DNA of 55,330 bases from positions 1 to 55,330 of the forward strand of contig ONNS01000019.1 of the NCBI GenBank assembly GCA_900319275.1. Direction: 5' to 3'. The notes under the pieces are model-generated. The model was not told the origin of the DNA. It worked only from the letters and a program-made list of their open reading frames with translations, and did not search any database. Below are positions 1 through 7,936 of the stretch, in pieces (the stretch's first letter is position 1; the number at the start of each line of letters is the position of its first letter). The stretch is from an uncultured Eubacteriales bacterium. Lineage in GTDB: Bacteria; Bacillota; Clostridia; Oscillospirales; Oscillospiraceae. The translations under genes were made by a program, and so were the position numbers.

Positions 1-3
1 AAG

Positions 4-32
4 AAAAAATTTTGCTTTCGCAAAACTTTTTT
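4..32. terminator. Bidirectional intrinsic terminator-like hairpin
   Basis: A short perfect stem TTTTGC/GCAAAA with loop TTTC is preceded by an A-run and followed by a T-run, so it could stop transcription from either side. The gene it serves lies outside the window. Between here and the repeat at 199 (bases 36-198) I see no gene, RNA or repeat. Confidence 0.5.
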
Positions 33-198
33 CAAGCTTTGTTCACTTTGCTGTGTTCAAATCTCTGCCGTTCCTCGCGGCTTGGCTAATATACACCCTG
101 TCTCGACGATTGTCAAGCATTATTTTGCATTTCTCGCAAGAAATTTTTGGCAGCCACATATTGTAGCTTTCACAAGCCATACTATACCACATGTATCA

Positions 199-408
199 TA
201 ACTGTTCAGTCCCCTTGCGGGGACTAAACAGTTGGGGGCACTCGCGCTTATCGCAGCGGCTTTAGGCCGCTTTGGTCGGCGCGAGGCCTCGCTAAGCTCG
301 GCTTTGAGAGTTTTTGCCGGGGCAAAGCTCCGTCAAAAACAGATTATATGTTGTTTTTCGCCTTCCGAGGCGAACAATCAGAGGGAAGGTTCCCTCTGAA
401 CTCCCTCT
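199..408 (+). repeat. Intergenic multi-hairpin repeat, copy A (type 1)
   Basis: It opens with a near-perfect hairpin (TAACTGTTCAGTCCCC then GGGGACTAAACAGTT). Next come a CTCGCGC...GCGCGAG stem enclosing GCGGC/GCCGC, a GTTTTTG...CAAAAAC stem, a TTTTTCGCCTTCCGAGGCGAA hairpin and a CAGAGGG/CCCTCTG hairpin ending in GAACTCCC. The same modules in the same order recur at 28246-28454 (inverted) and 43216-43423. Here it lies upstream of the GerA-type gene and in its direction. No coding potential is evident. Confidence 0.85.
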
Positions 409-434
409 TGAAAGTACAGGACTGAATAGTTACC

Positions 435-1943
435 ATGCATCATATTTTTACACATGTTCCTCCGGTGCATCCGGAGAAGAAGCCGCGCTGGCCGCAGCCG
501 CTGCAAACTGAATCCGTGATCGAGCTCTTCAAGCGCTGCGGCGACTTCAACCACCGCAGCATCGCGGTCGGCCTTGATCAGAAAGAGACGGTCTCCGTCT
601 GCTGGCTTGACGGGCTGGTGTCGGGCGACATGATCAGCGAGCTGGTGCTGCGCCCGCTTACAGAGAGCGCGCGCACCGAGGGGCTCGCGGCCGAGCGTCT
701 CGCGGCGCTGCTGCTGCGGGGCGGGATCTACGCCTATACCGTGCAGAAGCGCACGCGGCTCGATGACGTGATCGCGGATCTCTGCCACGGCTGCTGCGCG
801 ATCGTGTTTGACAGTCAGTCGCTCGCACTGTGCTTCGAAACGCGCTCGTCCAACGTGCGCGCAATCGGCGAGCCGACGCTCGAAAAATCGCTGAAGGGCT
901 CGAAGGACGCTTTTGTCGAGACGCTGCGCACGAACACGGCCCTGCTGCGCCGCCGGCTGGCGACGCCGAGTCTCAAATCGATTGAGAGCAGCCTGGGGCG
1001 CAAGTCTTCGACGCGCGTGTCGCTCCTCTATCTCGAGGACGTGGTCTCGCCCGACCTGGTGCGCGAGGCCGCACGGCGTCTCGATACGCTCGACGTCGAC
1101 GCGGTGCTCTCCACCGGCGAGCTCGAGGAGGCCCTGTCTGACGCGCCGCGCTCGCCGTTTCCGCAGGTGATCCACACCGAACGCCCCGACCGCTTTGCCC
1201 AGTATCTCAGCCAGGGGCGCGTCGGGCTGCTCGTGGACGGCCTGCCGATCGGCCTTGTCGTGCCGGTCAGCTTTGCCGAGTTCATGAAGGTCAACGCCGA
1301 CGCGAGCCAGCATTTTCTGATTGCGAGCGCGCTGAGCGTGCTGCGCTGGCTTTCGCTGCTGCTGGCGCTGTTTCTGCCGGCGGTGTATGTCGCCATGGCC
1401 ATGTACCACCAGGAGATGATCCCGACGCGGCTGCTGCTGTCGATCATCGAGGCCAAGCAGAACGTGCCCTTTTCGACGCTGCTCGAGGTGTTGGGCATGC
1501 TGCTCTCATTCATCATGCTGCAGGAGGCCGGGCTGCGGCTGCCAAACCCGATCGGCGACACGGTGTCGATCATCGGAGCGCTGATCGTCGGGCAGTCGGC
1601 GGTAGAGGCGCAGGTGGTCTCGCCGATCGCGATCATCGTGGTGGCCGTGGCCGGGATCGCGGGCTATACGCTGCCGAGCCAGGATCTGGCCTCGGCCGTG
1701 CGGCTGGGCAGCATAACGGCGCTGTTTGCGGCGGGGCTCGCGGGTCTGTACGGCGTGGGGCTGTTCGCCTGTCTGCTGCTGTGGCACCTCGGCACGATCG
1801 ACAGCTTCGGCGTCAGCTATCTCGCGCCGCTGAGCGAGGATCACGCCGGCGCTCTGCGCCGCCTGCTGCTGCGGCGGCCGCCGAGCCTGCGCATACTGCG
1901 GGACAAACTGCTCCACCCCAGAGACAGGAGGAGACAAGCATAA
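435..1943 (+). CDS. Spore germination protein, GerA family (GerKA-type subunit)
   Basis: The product is the A subunit of a nutrient germinant receptor, which sits in the inner membrane of the dormant spore with the B and C subunits encoded next. The protein has 502 residues, the usual size. A soluble N-terminal half carries the family stretch LLYLEDVVSPDLV near residue 198. A hydrophobic region of about five membrane spans follows from about residue 290, with the conserved patch IGDTVSIIGALIVGQSAVEA near 370. The start is the first ATG, after a weak AGGA-like site. The stop TAA at 1941-1943 forms the first bases of the hairpin of repeat copy B. Expression in the forespore is expected for the family, but no promoter was identified. 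Confidence 0.93.
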   Translation: MHHIFTHVPPVHPEKKPRWPQPLQTESVIELFKRCGDFNHRSIAVGLDQKETVSVCWLDGLVSGDMISELVLRPLTESARTEGLAAERLAALLLRGGIYAYTVQKRTRLDDVIADLCHGCCAIVFDSQSLALCFETRSSNVRAIGEPTLEKSLKGSKDAFVETLRTNTALLRRRLATPSLKSIESSLGRKSSTRVSLLYLEDVVSPDLVREAARRLDTLDVDAVLSTGELEEALSDAPRSPFPQVIHTERPDRFAQYLSQGRVGLLVDGLPIGLVVPVSFAEFMKVNADASQHFLIASALSVLRWLSLLLALFLPAVYVAMAMYHQEMIPTRLLLSIIEAKQNVPFSTLLEVLGMLLSFIMLQEAGLRLPNPIGDTVSIIGALIVGQSAVEAQVVSPIAIIVVAVAGIAGYTLPSQDLASAVRLGSITALFAAGLAGLYGVGLFACLLLWHLGTIDSFGVSYLAPLSEDHAGALRRLLLRRPPSLRILRDKLLHPRDRRRQA

Positions 1944-2317
1944 CTGTCCAGCCCATATGGGCTGAACAGTTATGTGCGCCCTGCTGCATGCACTCGCTTG
2001 CGGGGGACGCCTCGCATCGTCAAACGAAACTCGCTCCAGTCCGCTTCCCCGGTTTCCGTAAGAGCCGGGAAAGCTCCCTATCCGCTCCTTCCGTTTTCCT
2101 CTCAAATTCAAAGCAGACGCTTTGAATTTGTAAAGGACGAGCAGCGAAGAGAGCAAGCTTTCGCCGCCTTGGCGGAAGCGAGACGATACGGAGCTTGCGA
2201 GGACGCGCAGGGCGAGAAGTGTTTTTTCCGAGGCACATGTCCCCGGAAAAAACGCATTTAGAACTTTTTTCGCCTTCCGAGGCGAAAATCAGAGGGGATA
2301 GCCCCTCTGAACTCCCC
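1941..2317 (+). repeat. Intergenic multi-hairpin repeat, copy B (type 2, extended)
   Basis: It starts inside the gerA-type stop codon with TAACTGTCCAGCCCATAT, then GGGCTGAACAGTTA. Type 2 has a different middle from type 1: an outer GCGCCCTGC/GCAGGGCG pairing and a stem TTTTTTCCG/CGGAAAAAA around the loop AGGCACATGTCCC. It then ends like type 1 with the TTCGCC/GGCGAA and CAGAGGGG/CCCCTCTG hairpins and GAACTCCCC. This copy has about 170 extra bases, including a perfect stem CAAATTCAAAGC/GCTTTGAATTTG near 2098-2130. It fills the 409-base gap between the first two germination genes. Confidence 0.85.
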
Positions 2318-2352
2318 ATACAACAGGAGGCTGGGTTATAACGAAAAAATCT

Positions 2353-3504
2353 TTGTCTCTACTATTTATAATAATCTGTGCGCTGTCGCTCGGCGGCTGC
2401 GGAATCTTTGCCAAGGCGCGCGAGGTCGAGCACATGCTGGTCATTCAGACGCTGGGGCTCGACCGCAGCAAAAGCGGGGTCCGGCTGTCGCTGGCCTCTA
2501 CCGCCGGGGCGAGTGACATACAGCACCCGACCCGCATGCAGGGCGACGGCCCCTCGATCACCGCGGCGATCGAGACGATCCGCAGCGGCAGCAACGAAAC
2601 CGAGCTCTTCTGCGCCCACACCAGCCATGTGCTGATCGGTGAGAAGGCGGCCGAGGGCGGTGTCGGCGAGCTGCTCAATTATATCTGCCGTTCGCCGGAG
2701 CTGCGCATCAGCGTGCCGATGTATATTGTCCGCGGCGCAACGGCGGGGGAGTGCGTGCTGAGCGTCGGCGACGAACGGCACGGCATCTGTGACGCGCTCG
2801 ACGCGGTGGACGGCGATATCCGACTCCGCGGCGACGGGCGTATCACGAGCGCGGCCGAGATCGCCCAGGATCTTTCGCGCCGCGGCAGCGCCCTTGTGCG
2901 CGCGGTCCGCTGCATCCCCTCGGCCGAGCGGCCGCAGGAGGACGCCGCTGGCGGCGCCTCACAGGAACAGGAACTGAAAACCGTGGCGGCCGACGGCTAT
3001 GCCGTGCTGGCCGGGGATGCGCTGGCCGCCTTTATCGACCGGGAAAACGCCGTCGGCGTGGCGCTGCTGACGGGCTCCGCCGGTCTCTGCGAGCTGCCGG
3101 TCAAGGACCGCAACGGCCGGACGCTGACATTGACGCTGACCGACGGCAGCAGCCGGCTGCGCCCGGTCTGGGACGAGGAGGGGGCGCTGGTCGGTCTGGA
3201 GGTGGACGTGCGCGCCGCGGCCATCCTCAGCGAGAGCGGGGAAGGCCTCGGGGAAGACTATGAACAGTCGCTGACCGCTCTGCTCGAGCAGGAGCTCTCC
3301 GCGCGCATCGCCGCCGTGCTGACGCTCGAGCGGCAGCTCGGCGCAGACTTTCTGGGGCTGGAGGAGCGGCTGTCGCGCACAGAGTCCGCCCGCATCGACG
3401 CAATGAACGAGCCCTTTGAGGAAGCGCTCGAGGATTTGCGTTTTCAAGTCAGCGTCAGCGGGCAGCTGACGCACACCGGCGATCTGCGGGAGGATCTGAC
3501 ATGA
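2353..3504 (+). CDS. Spore germination lipoprotein, Ger(x)C family
   Basis: The C subunit of the germinant receptor is a lipoprotein on the outer face of the spore inner membrane. The lipobox LGGC gives the lipidated Cys16 when counted from a TTG start. The mature N-terminus (AREVEHMLVIQTLGLD) and the C-terminal domain (LGLEERLSRTE...) follow the Ger(x)C pattern. The start is uncertain. TTG at 2353 is the only conventional codon, but it leaves a signal peptide with no basic residues. The strong AGGAGG at 2325-2330 is 7-10 bases before an in-frame ATA-ACG (2338-2343), which would add ITKKS, a proper basic n-region. The stop overlaps the next start by 4 bases (ATGA). Confidence 0.88.
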   Translation: MSLLFIIICALSLGGCGIFAKAREVEHMLVIQTLGLDRSKSGVRLSLASTAGASDIQHPTRMQGDGPSITAAIETIRSGSNETELFCAHTSHVLIGEKAAEGGVGELLNYICRSPELRISVPMYIVRGATAGECVLSVGDERHGICDALDAVDGDIRLRGDGRITSAAEIAQDLSRRGSALVRAVRCIPSAERPQEDAAGGASQEQELKTVAADGYAVLAGDALAAFIDRENAVGVALLTGSAGLCELPVKDRNGRTLTLTLTDGSSRLRPVWDEEGALVGLEVDVRAAAILSESGEGLGEDYEQSLTALLEQELSARIAAVLTLERQLGADFLGLEERLSRTESARIDAMNEPFEEALEDLRFQVSVSGQLTHTGDLREDLT

Positions 3505-4577
3505 GAAAACAAGACCTGTCCGCACCCGAGCTGCGCGCACTAGGCGCCGTGCTGCTGCTCGCCCCGGTCATGCGGCTCTACCCGGCGCGGACGGCGGCGC
3601 TGGCCGGGCAGGCCGCCTGGCTGTCGCCGCTGCTGGCGCTGCCGGTGCTGCTGGTCTACGGCTGGCTGCTGCGGTATCTGCTCGCAGGGCGGCTGCCGGG
3701 GGAGGATGCCCCGGCACTGCTGCGCCGCGCGCTGGGAGAGCGCGCCGGGGGTGCCGCGGCTTTTGTGATCGGGCTGTTTTTTCTGTTTTACGCGGCCTTC
3801 ACACTGCGCAGCGGCGCGCAGCGCTTTATCACCACGATCTTCCCGCAGGCAAAGCCCACTCCCTTTGTGCTGAGCATGGGGGCCCTCGCCGCACTGGCGG
3901 CCGCGGGACCGATACGCGCCCTGGGGCGCTGCGGCAAGGTGATTTTGCCCCTGTTGCTGCTGGCGCTGGGCTTTGTCCTGCTCGCCGCGCTGCCGTCGGT
4001 GCGGGTCGATAACCTGCTGCCGCTTCGGCCGCGCGACGCGCTGAGCGCGCTGCGCGGAACCTCGCCCTCGATCGACGCAGTCGCGCTCGTGCTGTTTGTG
4101 TCGCTCTTTCTTTCGATGCCGGAAGAACCGGGGCGCTTTGCGGCGGGCGCCGGCTGGATCGCGCTGCTGTGTCTGCAGCTGAGTCTGCTGGGCATTGCGC
4201 TTGTGGGGAACTTCGGCGCCGAGCTCACGGCCTCGCTGCAGCGGCCGTTTTTCTATCTGGTGCGCAACCTCGTGTTCTTTCAGGATGTGGAGCGCGTCGA
4301 GGCGCTGGTCGTGGCGCTGTGGGTTTTTCCCGATTTTCTGCTGGTCTCGTGCTCGCTGTTCGCGTGCGCACGCTGTCTCTCCGCGGTGCTGAAGCGGCCG
4401 GAGCGGCCGCTCGCAGCGCTCGGCGGCGCCGCCGCGGCCCTGCTCGGCTGTTTTCTCGGCCGCAGCGCCGGGAGCTATACCGCCCTCTCCGAACGCATCG
4501 TCCCGCTCGTCGGGATGAGCCTTGCGCTGCTGCTGCCGCTCTGTCTTCTCCTCGGCCGGTGGCGGAAGAAAATATAG
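3501..4577 (+). CDS. Spore germination permease, GerB family (GerKB-type)
   Basis: This is the B subunit of the receptor, an APC-superfamily-like integral membrane protein thought to take part in germinant recognition. It has 358 residues and about ten hydrophobic segments, starting near residue 12 (LRALGAVLLLAPVMRLYP). The start codon overlaps the stop of the GerC-type gene (ATGA), which implies translational coupling. A perfect hairpin follows 11 bases after the stop. The order A-C-B of the operon is a common variant of gerA-type operons. Assignment rests on length, hydrophobicity and context more than on invariant motifs. Confidence 0.88.
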   Translation: MRKQDLSAPELRALGAVLLLAPVMRLYPARTAALAGQAAWLSPLLALPVLLVYGWLLRYLLAGRLPGEDAPALLRRALGERAGGAAAFVIGLFFLFYAAFTLRSGAQRFITTIFPQAKPTPFVLSMGALAALAAAGPIRALGRCGKVILPLLLLALGFVLLAALPSVRVDNLLPLRPRDALSALRGTSPSIDAVALVLFVSLFLSMPEEPGRFAAGAGWIALLCLQLSLLGIALVGNFGAELTASLQRPFFYLVRNLVFFQDVERVEALVVALWVFPDFLLVSCSLFACARCLSAVLKRPERPLAALGGAAAALLGCFLGRSAGSYTALSERIVPLVGMSLALLLPLCLLLGRWRKKI

Positions 4578-4587
4578 GGATAACGCG

Positions 4588-4620
4588 TATGGGCGCTCCC
4601 CCGTCCGGGGAGCGCCCATA
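4588..4620. terminator. Hairpin between converging germination and mgl operons
   Basis: A perfect 13-bp stem TATGGGCGCTCCC/GGGAGCGCCCATA surrounds a 7-base loop. It sits between convergent genes (the GerB-type gene ends at 4577, mglC at 4640), so it can serve both. There is no clear T-run on either side, so termination is inferred from position. Confidence 0.6.
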
Positions 4621-4639
4621 TGCTGTGTTGTGAATCGTA

Positions 4640-6295
4640 TTACTTCTTCTGTACGTACTTCAGGCAGTCGATCGTGACGGCAGCGAGAATGATGATGCCG
4701 GAGAACACGAACTGCAGGTTTGTGTCCACACCAAGAATCGTCAGCGAATAGGTCAGTGCAGTGAAAATCAGCACACCGACGACGATGCCCTGGATCTTAC
4801 CGATGCCGCCGTTGAAAGAGATGCCGCCGACCACGCAGGCCGCGATCGCGTCGGTCTCCCAGCCCTGCCCGTACGAGGCGGAGCCGGAGCCCACCATGCG
4901 GATGCACTCAAGCCAGGCGCCAAAGCCGTAGAGAATGCCCGCGATGGCGAACGCCGTGATCGTCACTTTGAAAACCGAGATACCCGAAACCGCCGCCGCT
5001 TCGGCGTTGCCGCCGACGGCGTACATATTTTTGCCCAGGGTGGTCTTGTTCCATACAAAGTACATGATCGCGATCGCCGCGACTGCCCACAGGATAATGG
5101 TCGGGAACTTGCCGATCTTCGGGATAATCATGCGGGGGATCGTCATTTCGATCGCGCCGAAGGAGACGCCCTTCGTGGCGAAGGTCATGAGGCCGAACAT
5201 GATCAGCATATTGGCCATGGTGGAGATAAAGGGGTGGATCTTAAATCTGGCCGTGAAGAAACCGGCAAAGGTGGTAAAAGCCGTGGTCACACAGCAGCAG
5301 ACCACCAGCGCCAGCACCACGCGCACACCGACCGGGAGATTGGAAAAATCATAGATATGTCCGAACAGCGCGCCGGTGTTGATGCCCTTGTGCATGATCA
5401 TCGTCGCAAGCACCATGCTGGTACCCACCATGCGCCCGACGGAGAGGTCCGTGCCGCCCAGCAGGATCAGACCGCCGACGCCCAGCGCCAGGAACATACG
5501 CGGTGAGGCCGCCTGCAGAATATTCAGAATATTGTTCATCGTCAGCAGCTGCGTGTGCTTGACCACAGGGGCTAGGATGCACAGCAGAATGAACACACAG
5601 ACGATCGCGATGTACAGGCCGTTGGTGAGGAAGAACTGTTTGACGTTGAAGGTATATTTATAGGCTTCCCATTTCTGCTTCTGCTTTTCCGCAAAGGTAA
5701 AGCGGGACAGACGCAGCAGGTCGATCAGATGATAGCGGTGGGCGAAGGCCTCGTGCTGCCGGTCCTTGATCTCCTGGAGCGTGGCGTCGTGCTTGAGCTT
5801 CGCGTCGAAGAGCCGGTTTTTATAGACATATTTTTCGTCCTTGATCTCGCCCTTGTCCTTCAGTCTGGCAAGCTCGCTCTCATGCTGACGCTTCAGCTCC
5901 TGCAGCTCCGCATCGTAGCGGGCGCTCTCCTCGTTCTTCTGCGCCGCACAGGAGGCGACTATCTTGCTGTAGTATTCCTTGTCATAGTGCTCGTCGAGAT
6001 ACCCGACCGCACTGCCGATCAAGGCTTTGATCTCGGCGCGGTTCTTTTCCTCCACCGCCTTGGCCTCGGTCAGGGCCGCCTTGTCCTCGGCAATGATCGC
6101 CGCTTTCTCTTCCTTGGTATAGTTGGCGTTTTCCTTGACGATCGCCATGTGGTTGGTCAGCGAGACCACCTTGTCGGTACCTTCGAGACGCAGCGCGTTG
6201 ATCTTTTTCTGAAGGCCGCCGATGGTTTCATTGATTGGCGCGAGCAGTTGCTGCTCCTCTGCTGCGGAGAGGATGACGCTGTTTTTCGTTTCCAT
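4640..6295 (-). CDS. mglC: Galactose/methyl-galactoside ABC transporter permease MglC with coiled-coil N-terminus
   Basis: This is the membrane subunit of the MglBAC-type sugar importer. The C-terminal 330 or so residues are the BPD_transp_2 permease fold, with typical stretches such as GGTDLSVGRMVGTSMVLA and VGGNAEAAAVSGI. The N-terminal 220 or so residues are very rich in charged residues (Glu, Lys, Ala, Gln) in a long helical, coiled-coil-like pattern. Ordinary MglC proteins (about 340 residues) lack it. The ATG at 6295 is chosen because GGAGG lies 13 bases upstream; an in-frame GTG at 6319 overlaps the mglA stop and has no ribosome site. It is the last gene of the mgl operon. Confidence 0.9.
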   Translation of the reverse strand: METKNSVILSAAEEQQLLAPINETIGGLQKKINALRLEGTDKVVSLTNHMAIVKENANYTKEEKAAIIAEDKAALTEAKAVEEKNRAEIKALIGSAVGYLDEHYDKEYYSKIVASCAAQKNEESARYDAELQELKRQHESELARLKDKGEIKDEKYVYKNRLFDAKLKHDATLQEIKDRQHEAFAHRYHLIDLLRLSRFTFAEKQKQKWEAYKYTFNVKQFFLTNGLYIAIVCVFILLCILAPVVKHTQLLTMNNILNILQAASPRMFLALGVGGLILLGGTDLSVGRMVGTSMVLATMIMHKGINTGALFGHIYDFSNLPVGVRVVLALVVCCCVTTAFTTFAGFFTARFKIHPFISTMANMLIMFGLMTFATKGVSFGAIEMTIPRMIIPKIGKFPTIILWAVAAIAIMYFVWNKTTLGKNMYAVGGNAEAAAVSGISVFKVTITAFAIAGILYGFGAWLECIRMVGSGSASYGQGWETDAIAACVVGGISFNGGIGKIQGIVVGVLIFTALTYSLTILGVDTNLQFVFSGIIILAAVTIDCLKYVQKK

Positions 6296-6315
6296 GCTTT
6301 CTCTTCTGCCTCCGA

Positions 6316-7824
6316 TCACAGATATTTTGCGCTGAGTCGCAGGAGTTCCTCCTGACTGGTCTGCTTTGTGTTGACGATGCCCGCCAGGCGGCCGTTGGAC
6401 ATGACGCCGATCCGGTTGGTGATGCCCAGGATCTCCGGCATCTCCGAGGAAACCACGATGATCGCCTTGCCGAGCTTCGCCATTTTGATGATCAGCTCAT
6501 AGATCTCGTACTTGGCTCCGACGTCGATGCCGCGGGTCGGCTCGTCCATCATGAATACCGCGGGGTCGCGCTCCAGCCACTTGCCGAAGATGACCTTCTG
6601 CTGGTTGCCGCCGGAGAGGGCGGTGATCGCATCCGAGGGGCCCATACACTTGGTGTGCATGACGTTGATCTCGTTGGCGGTGGCCTTGACCATTTTGTCG
6701 GTGGAGAGCGCAAAGCCGGATTTGTAATGGCTCAGATTCGTGATGGTCGTATTGAAGGTCAGATCGCCCTCCAGGAACAGGCCGGTGGCCTTGCGCTCCT
6801 CGGTGATCATGGCGAAGCCATGGGCCATGGCGTCCTTCGGGCTTTCAAAGTTCATCAGACGGCCTTTGTAATAGACCCGTCCCGCCGCGCGGGTCCGTGC
6901 GCCGAACATCGTCTCCAGCAGCTCGGAGCGTCCCGCTCCGACCAGGCCGTAGAGACCGAAGATTTCTCCCTCGCGGACGTCAAATGAGATGTCTTTCAGG
7001 TTCGGCGCAAATTTGGTGGACAGATGCTGTACCGAGAGTACTGTGTCGCCCGGTGTGTTGTCCACCGGCGGAAAACGGTTATCGAGTGATCGGCCGACCA
7101 TGGCGGCGATCAGCTCGTTCATATTCGTATCCTTTGTCTGGCGGGTCATCACCAGTTTGCCGTCCCGCAGGACGGAGACCTCGTCGCAGATTTCAAATAT
7201 CTCGTCCATTTTGTGGGAGATATAGATTAAAGAGATGCCCTGCGCGCGCAGATTGCGCATCATCTCGAAGAGCTTGTCTACCTCCTTGACCGTCAGAGAG
7301 GAGGTCGGCTCGTCCAGAACGATCAGCCTGGCGTTATAGGAGATCGCTTTTGCGATCTCGACCATCTGTCTAGCCGAGACGGACATAGTCTTCATCGGTG
7401 CCGTGAGGTTCACGGTCATGTTCAGCTTGCGGAAAAGCTCGGTCGCCTCGTTTTTCATGCGGGCCTCGTCCACGATGCCCAAGGAGTTCTTCGGGTAGCG
7501 CCCCAGAAACAGATTGTCCAGAACGTTGCGCTCCAGACACTGGTTCAGCTCCTGGTGCACCATGGCCACGCCGTTTTCCAGCGCATCCTTCGGGCCTGAG
7601 AAGTTAACCTCCCTGCCGTTGAGCAGGATGGTGCCTTCGTCCTTCTGATAGGTGCCGAACAGGCATTTCATCATGGTCGATTTCCCGGCGCCGTTTTCGC
7701 CCATCAAGCCCATGATGCTGCCCTCTTTCACATCCAGATCGATGTGATCGAGTACGCGGTTGCGGCCAAAGGATTTGCACATACCCCGGATCGACAGGAC
7801 ATTTTTCACTTTGTTTTCAGCCAT
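6316..7824 (-). CDS. mglA: Galactose/methyl-galactoside ABC transporter ATP-binding protein MglA
   Basis: A two-domain sugar-importer ATPase of 502 residues energises MglC. The first nucleotide-binding domain has Walker A GENGAGKST, a degenerate signature VSARQMVEIAKAI and Walker B LIVLDEPTSSL. The second has a degenerate P-loop (GLVGAGRSE) and an intact signature LSGGNQQK followed by FMMDEPTRGID. This asymmetry is normal for the RbsA/MglA family. The start has a GGGA ribosome site. The gene lies downstream of mglB beyond an intercistronic hairpin and about 20 bases upstream of the mglC start. Confidence 0.96.
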   Translation of the reverse strand: MAENKVKNVLSIRGMCKSFGRNRVLDHIDLDVKEGSIMGLMGENGAGKSTMMKCLFGTYQKDEGTILLNGREVNFSGPKDALENGVAMVHQELNQCLERNVLDNLFLGRYPKNSLGIVDEARMKNEATELFRKLNMTVNLTAPMKTMSVSARQMVEIAKAISYNARLIVLDEPTSSLTVKEVDKLFEMMRNLRAQGISLIYISHKMDEIFEICDEVSVLRDGKLVMTRQTKDTNMNELIAAMVGRSLDNRFPPVDNTPGDTVLSVQHLSTKFAPNLKDISFDVREGEIFGLYGLVGAGRSELLETMFGARTRAAGRVYYKGRLMNFESPKDAMAHGFAMITEERKATGLFLEGDLTFNTTITNLSHYKSGFALSTDKMVKATANEINVMHTKCMGPSDAITALSGGNQQKVIFGKWLERDPAVFMMDEPTRGIDVGAKYEIYELIIKMAKLGKAIIVVSSEMPEILGITNRIGVMSNGRLAGIVNTKQTSQEELLRLSAKYL

Positions 7825-7856
7825 ACGTTCTTCCCTGCCTTTATTGGTGGAAAATA

Positions 7857-7896
7857 GGAAAACGGGTCATCAGGAAGAGGACTTCCTGATGACCCG
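7857..7896 (-). terminator. Intercistronic hairpin between mglB and mglA
   Basis: Read on the minus strand, a perfect 15-bp stem (CGGGTCATCAGGAAG and its complement, 4-base loop) is followed by TTTTCC. It lies after the mglB stop and before the mglA ribosome site. Such hairpins allow partial termination or protect the upstream mRNA, so the binding protein is made in excess over the membrane parts. Confidence 0.75.
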
Positions 7897-7936
7897 CCCT
7901 CTCAGTCGGGATTAGGATTTATAAAGCCGGCAGTCA

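Noticed and set aside
40..80. tRNA-like GTTCAAATC at the left edge
   Set aside because: No acceptor, D or anticodon arms can be built around it.
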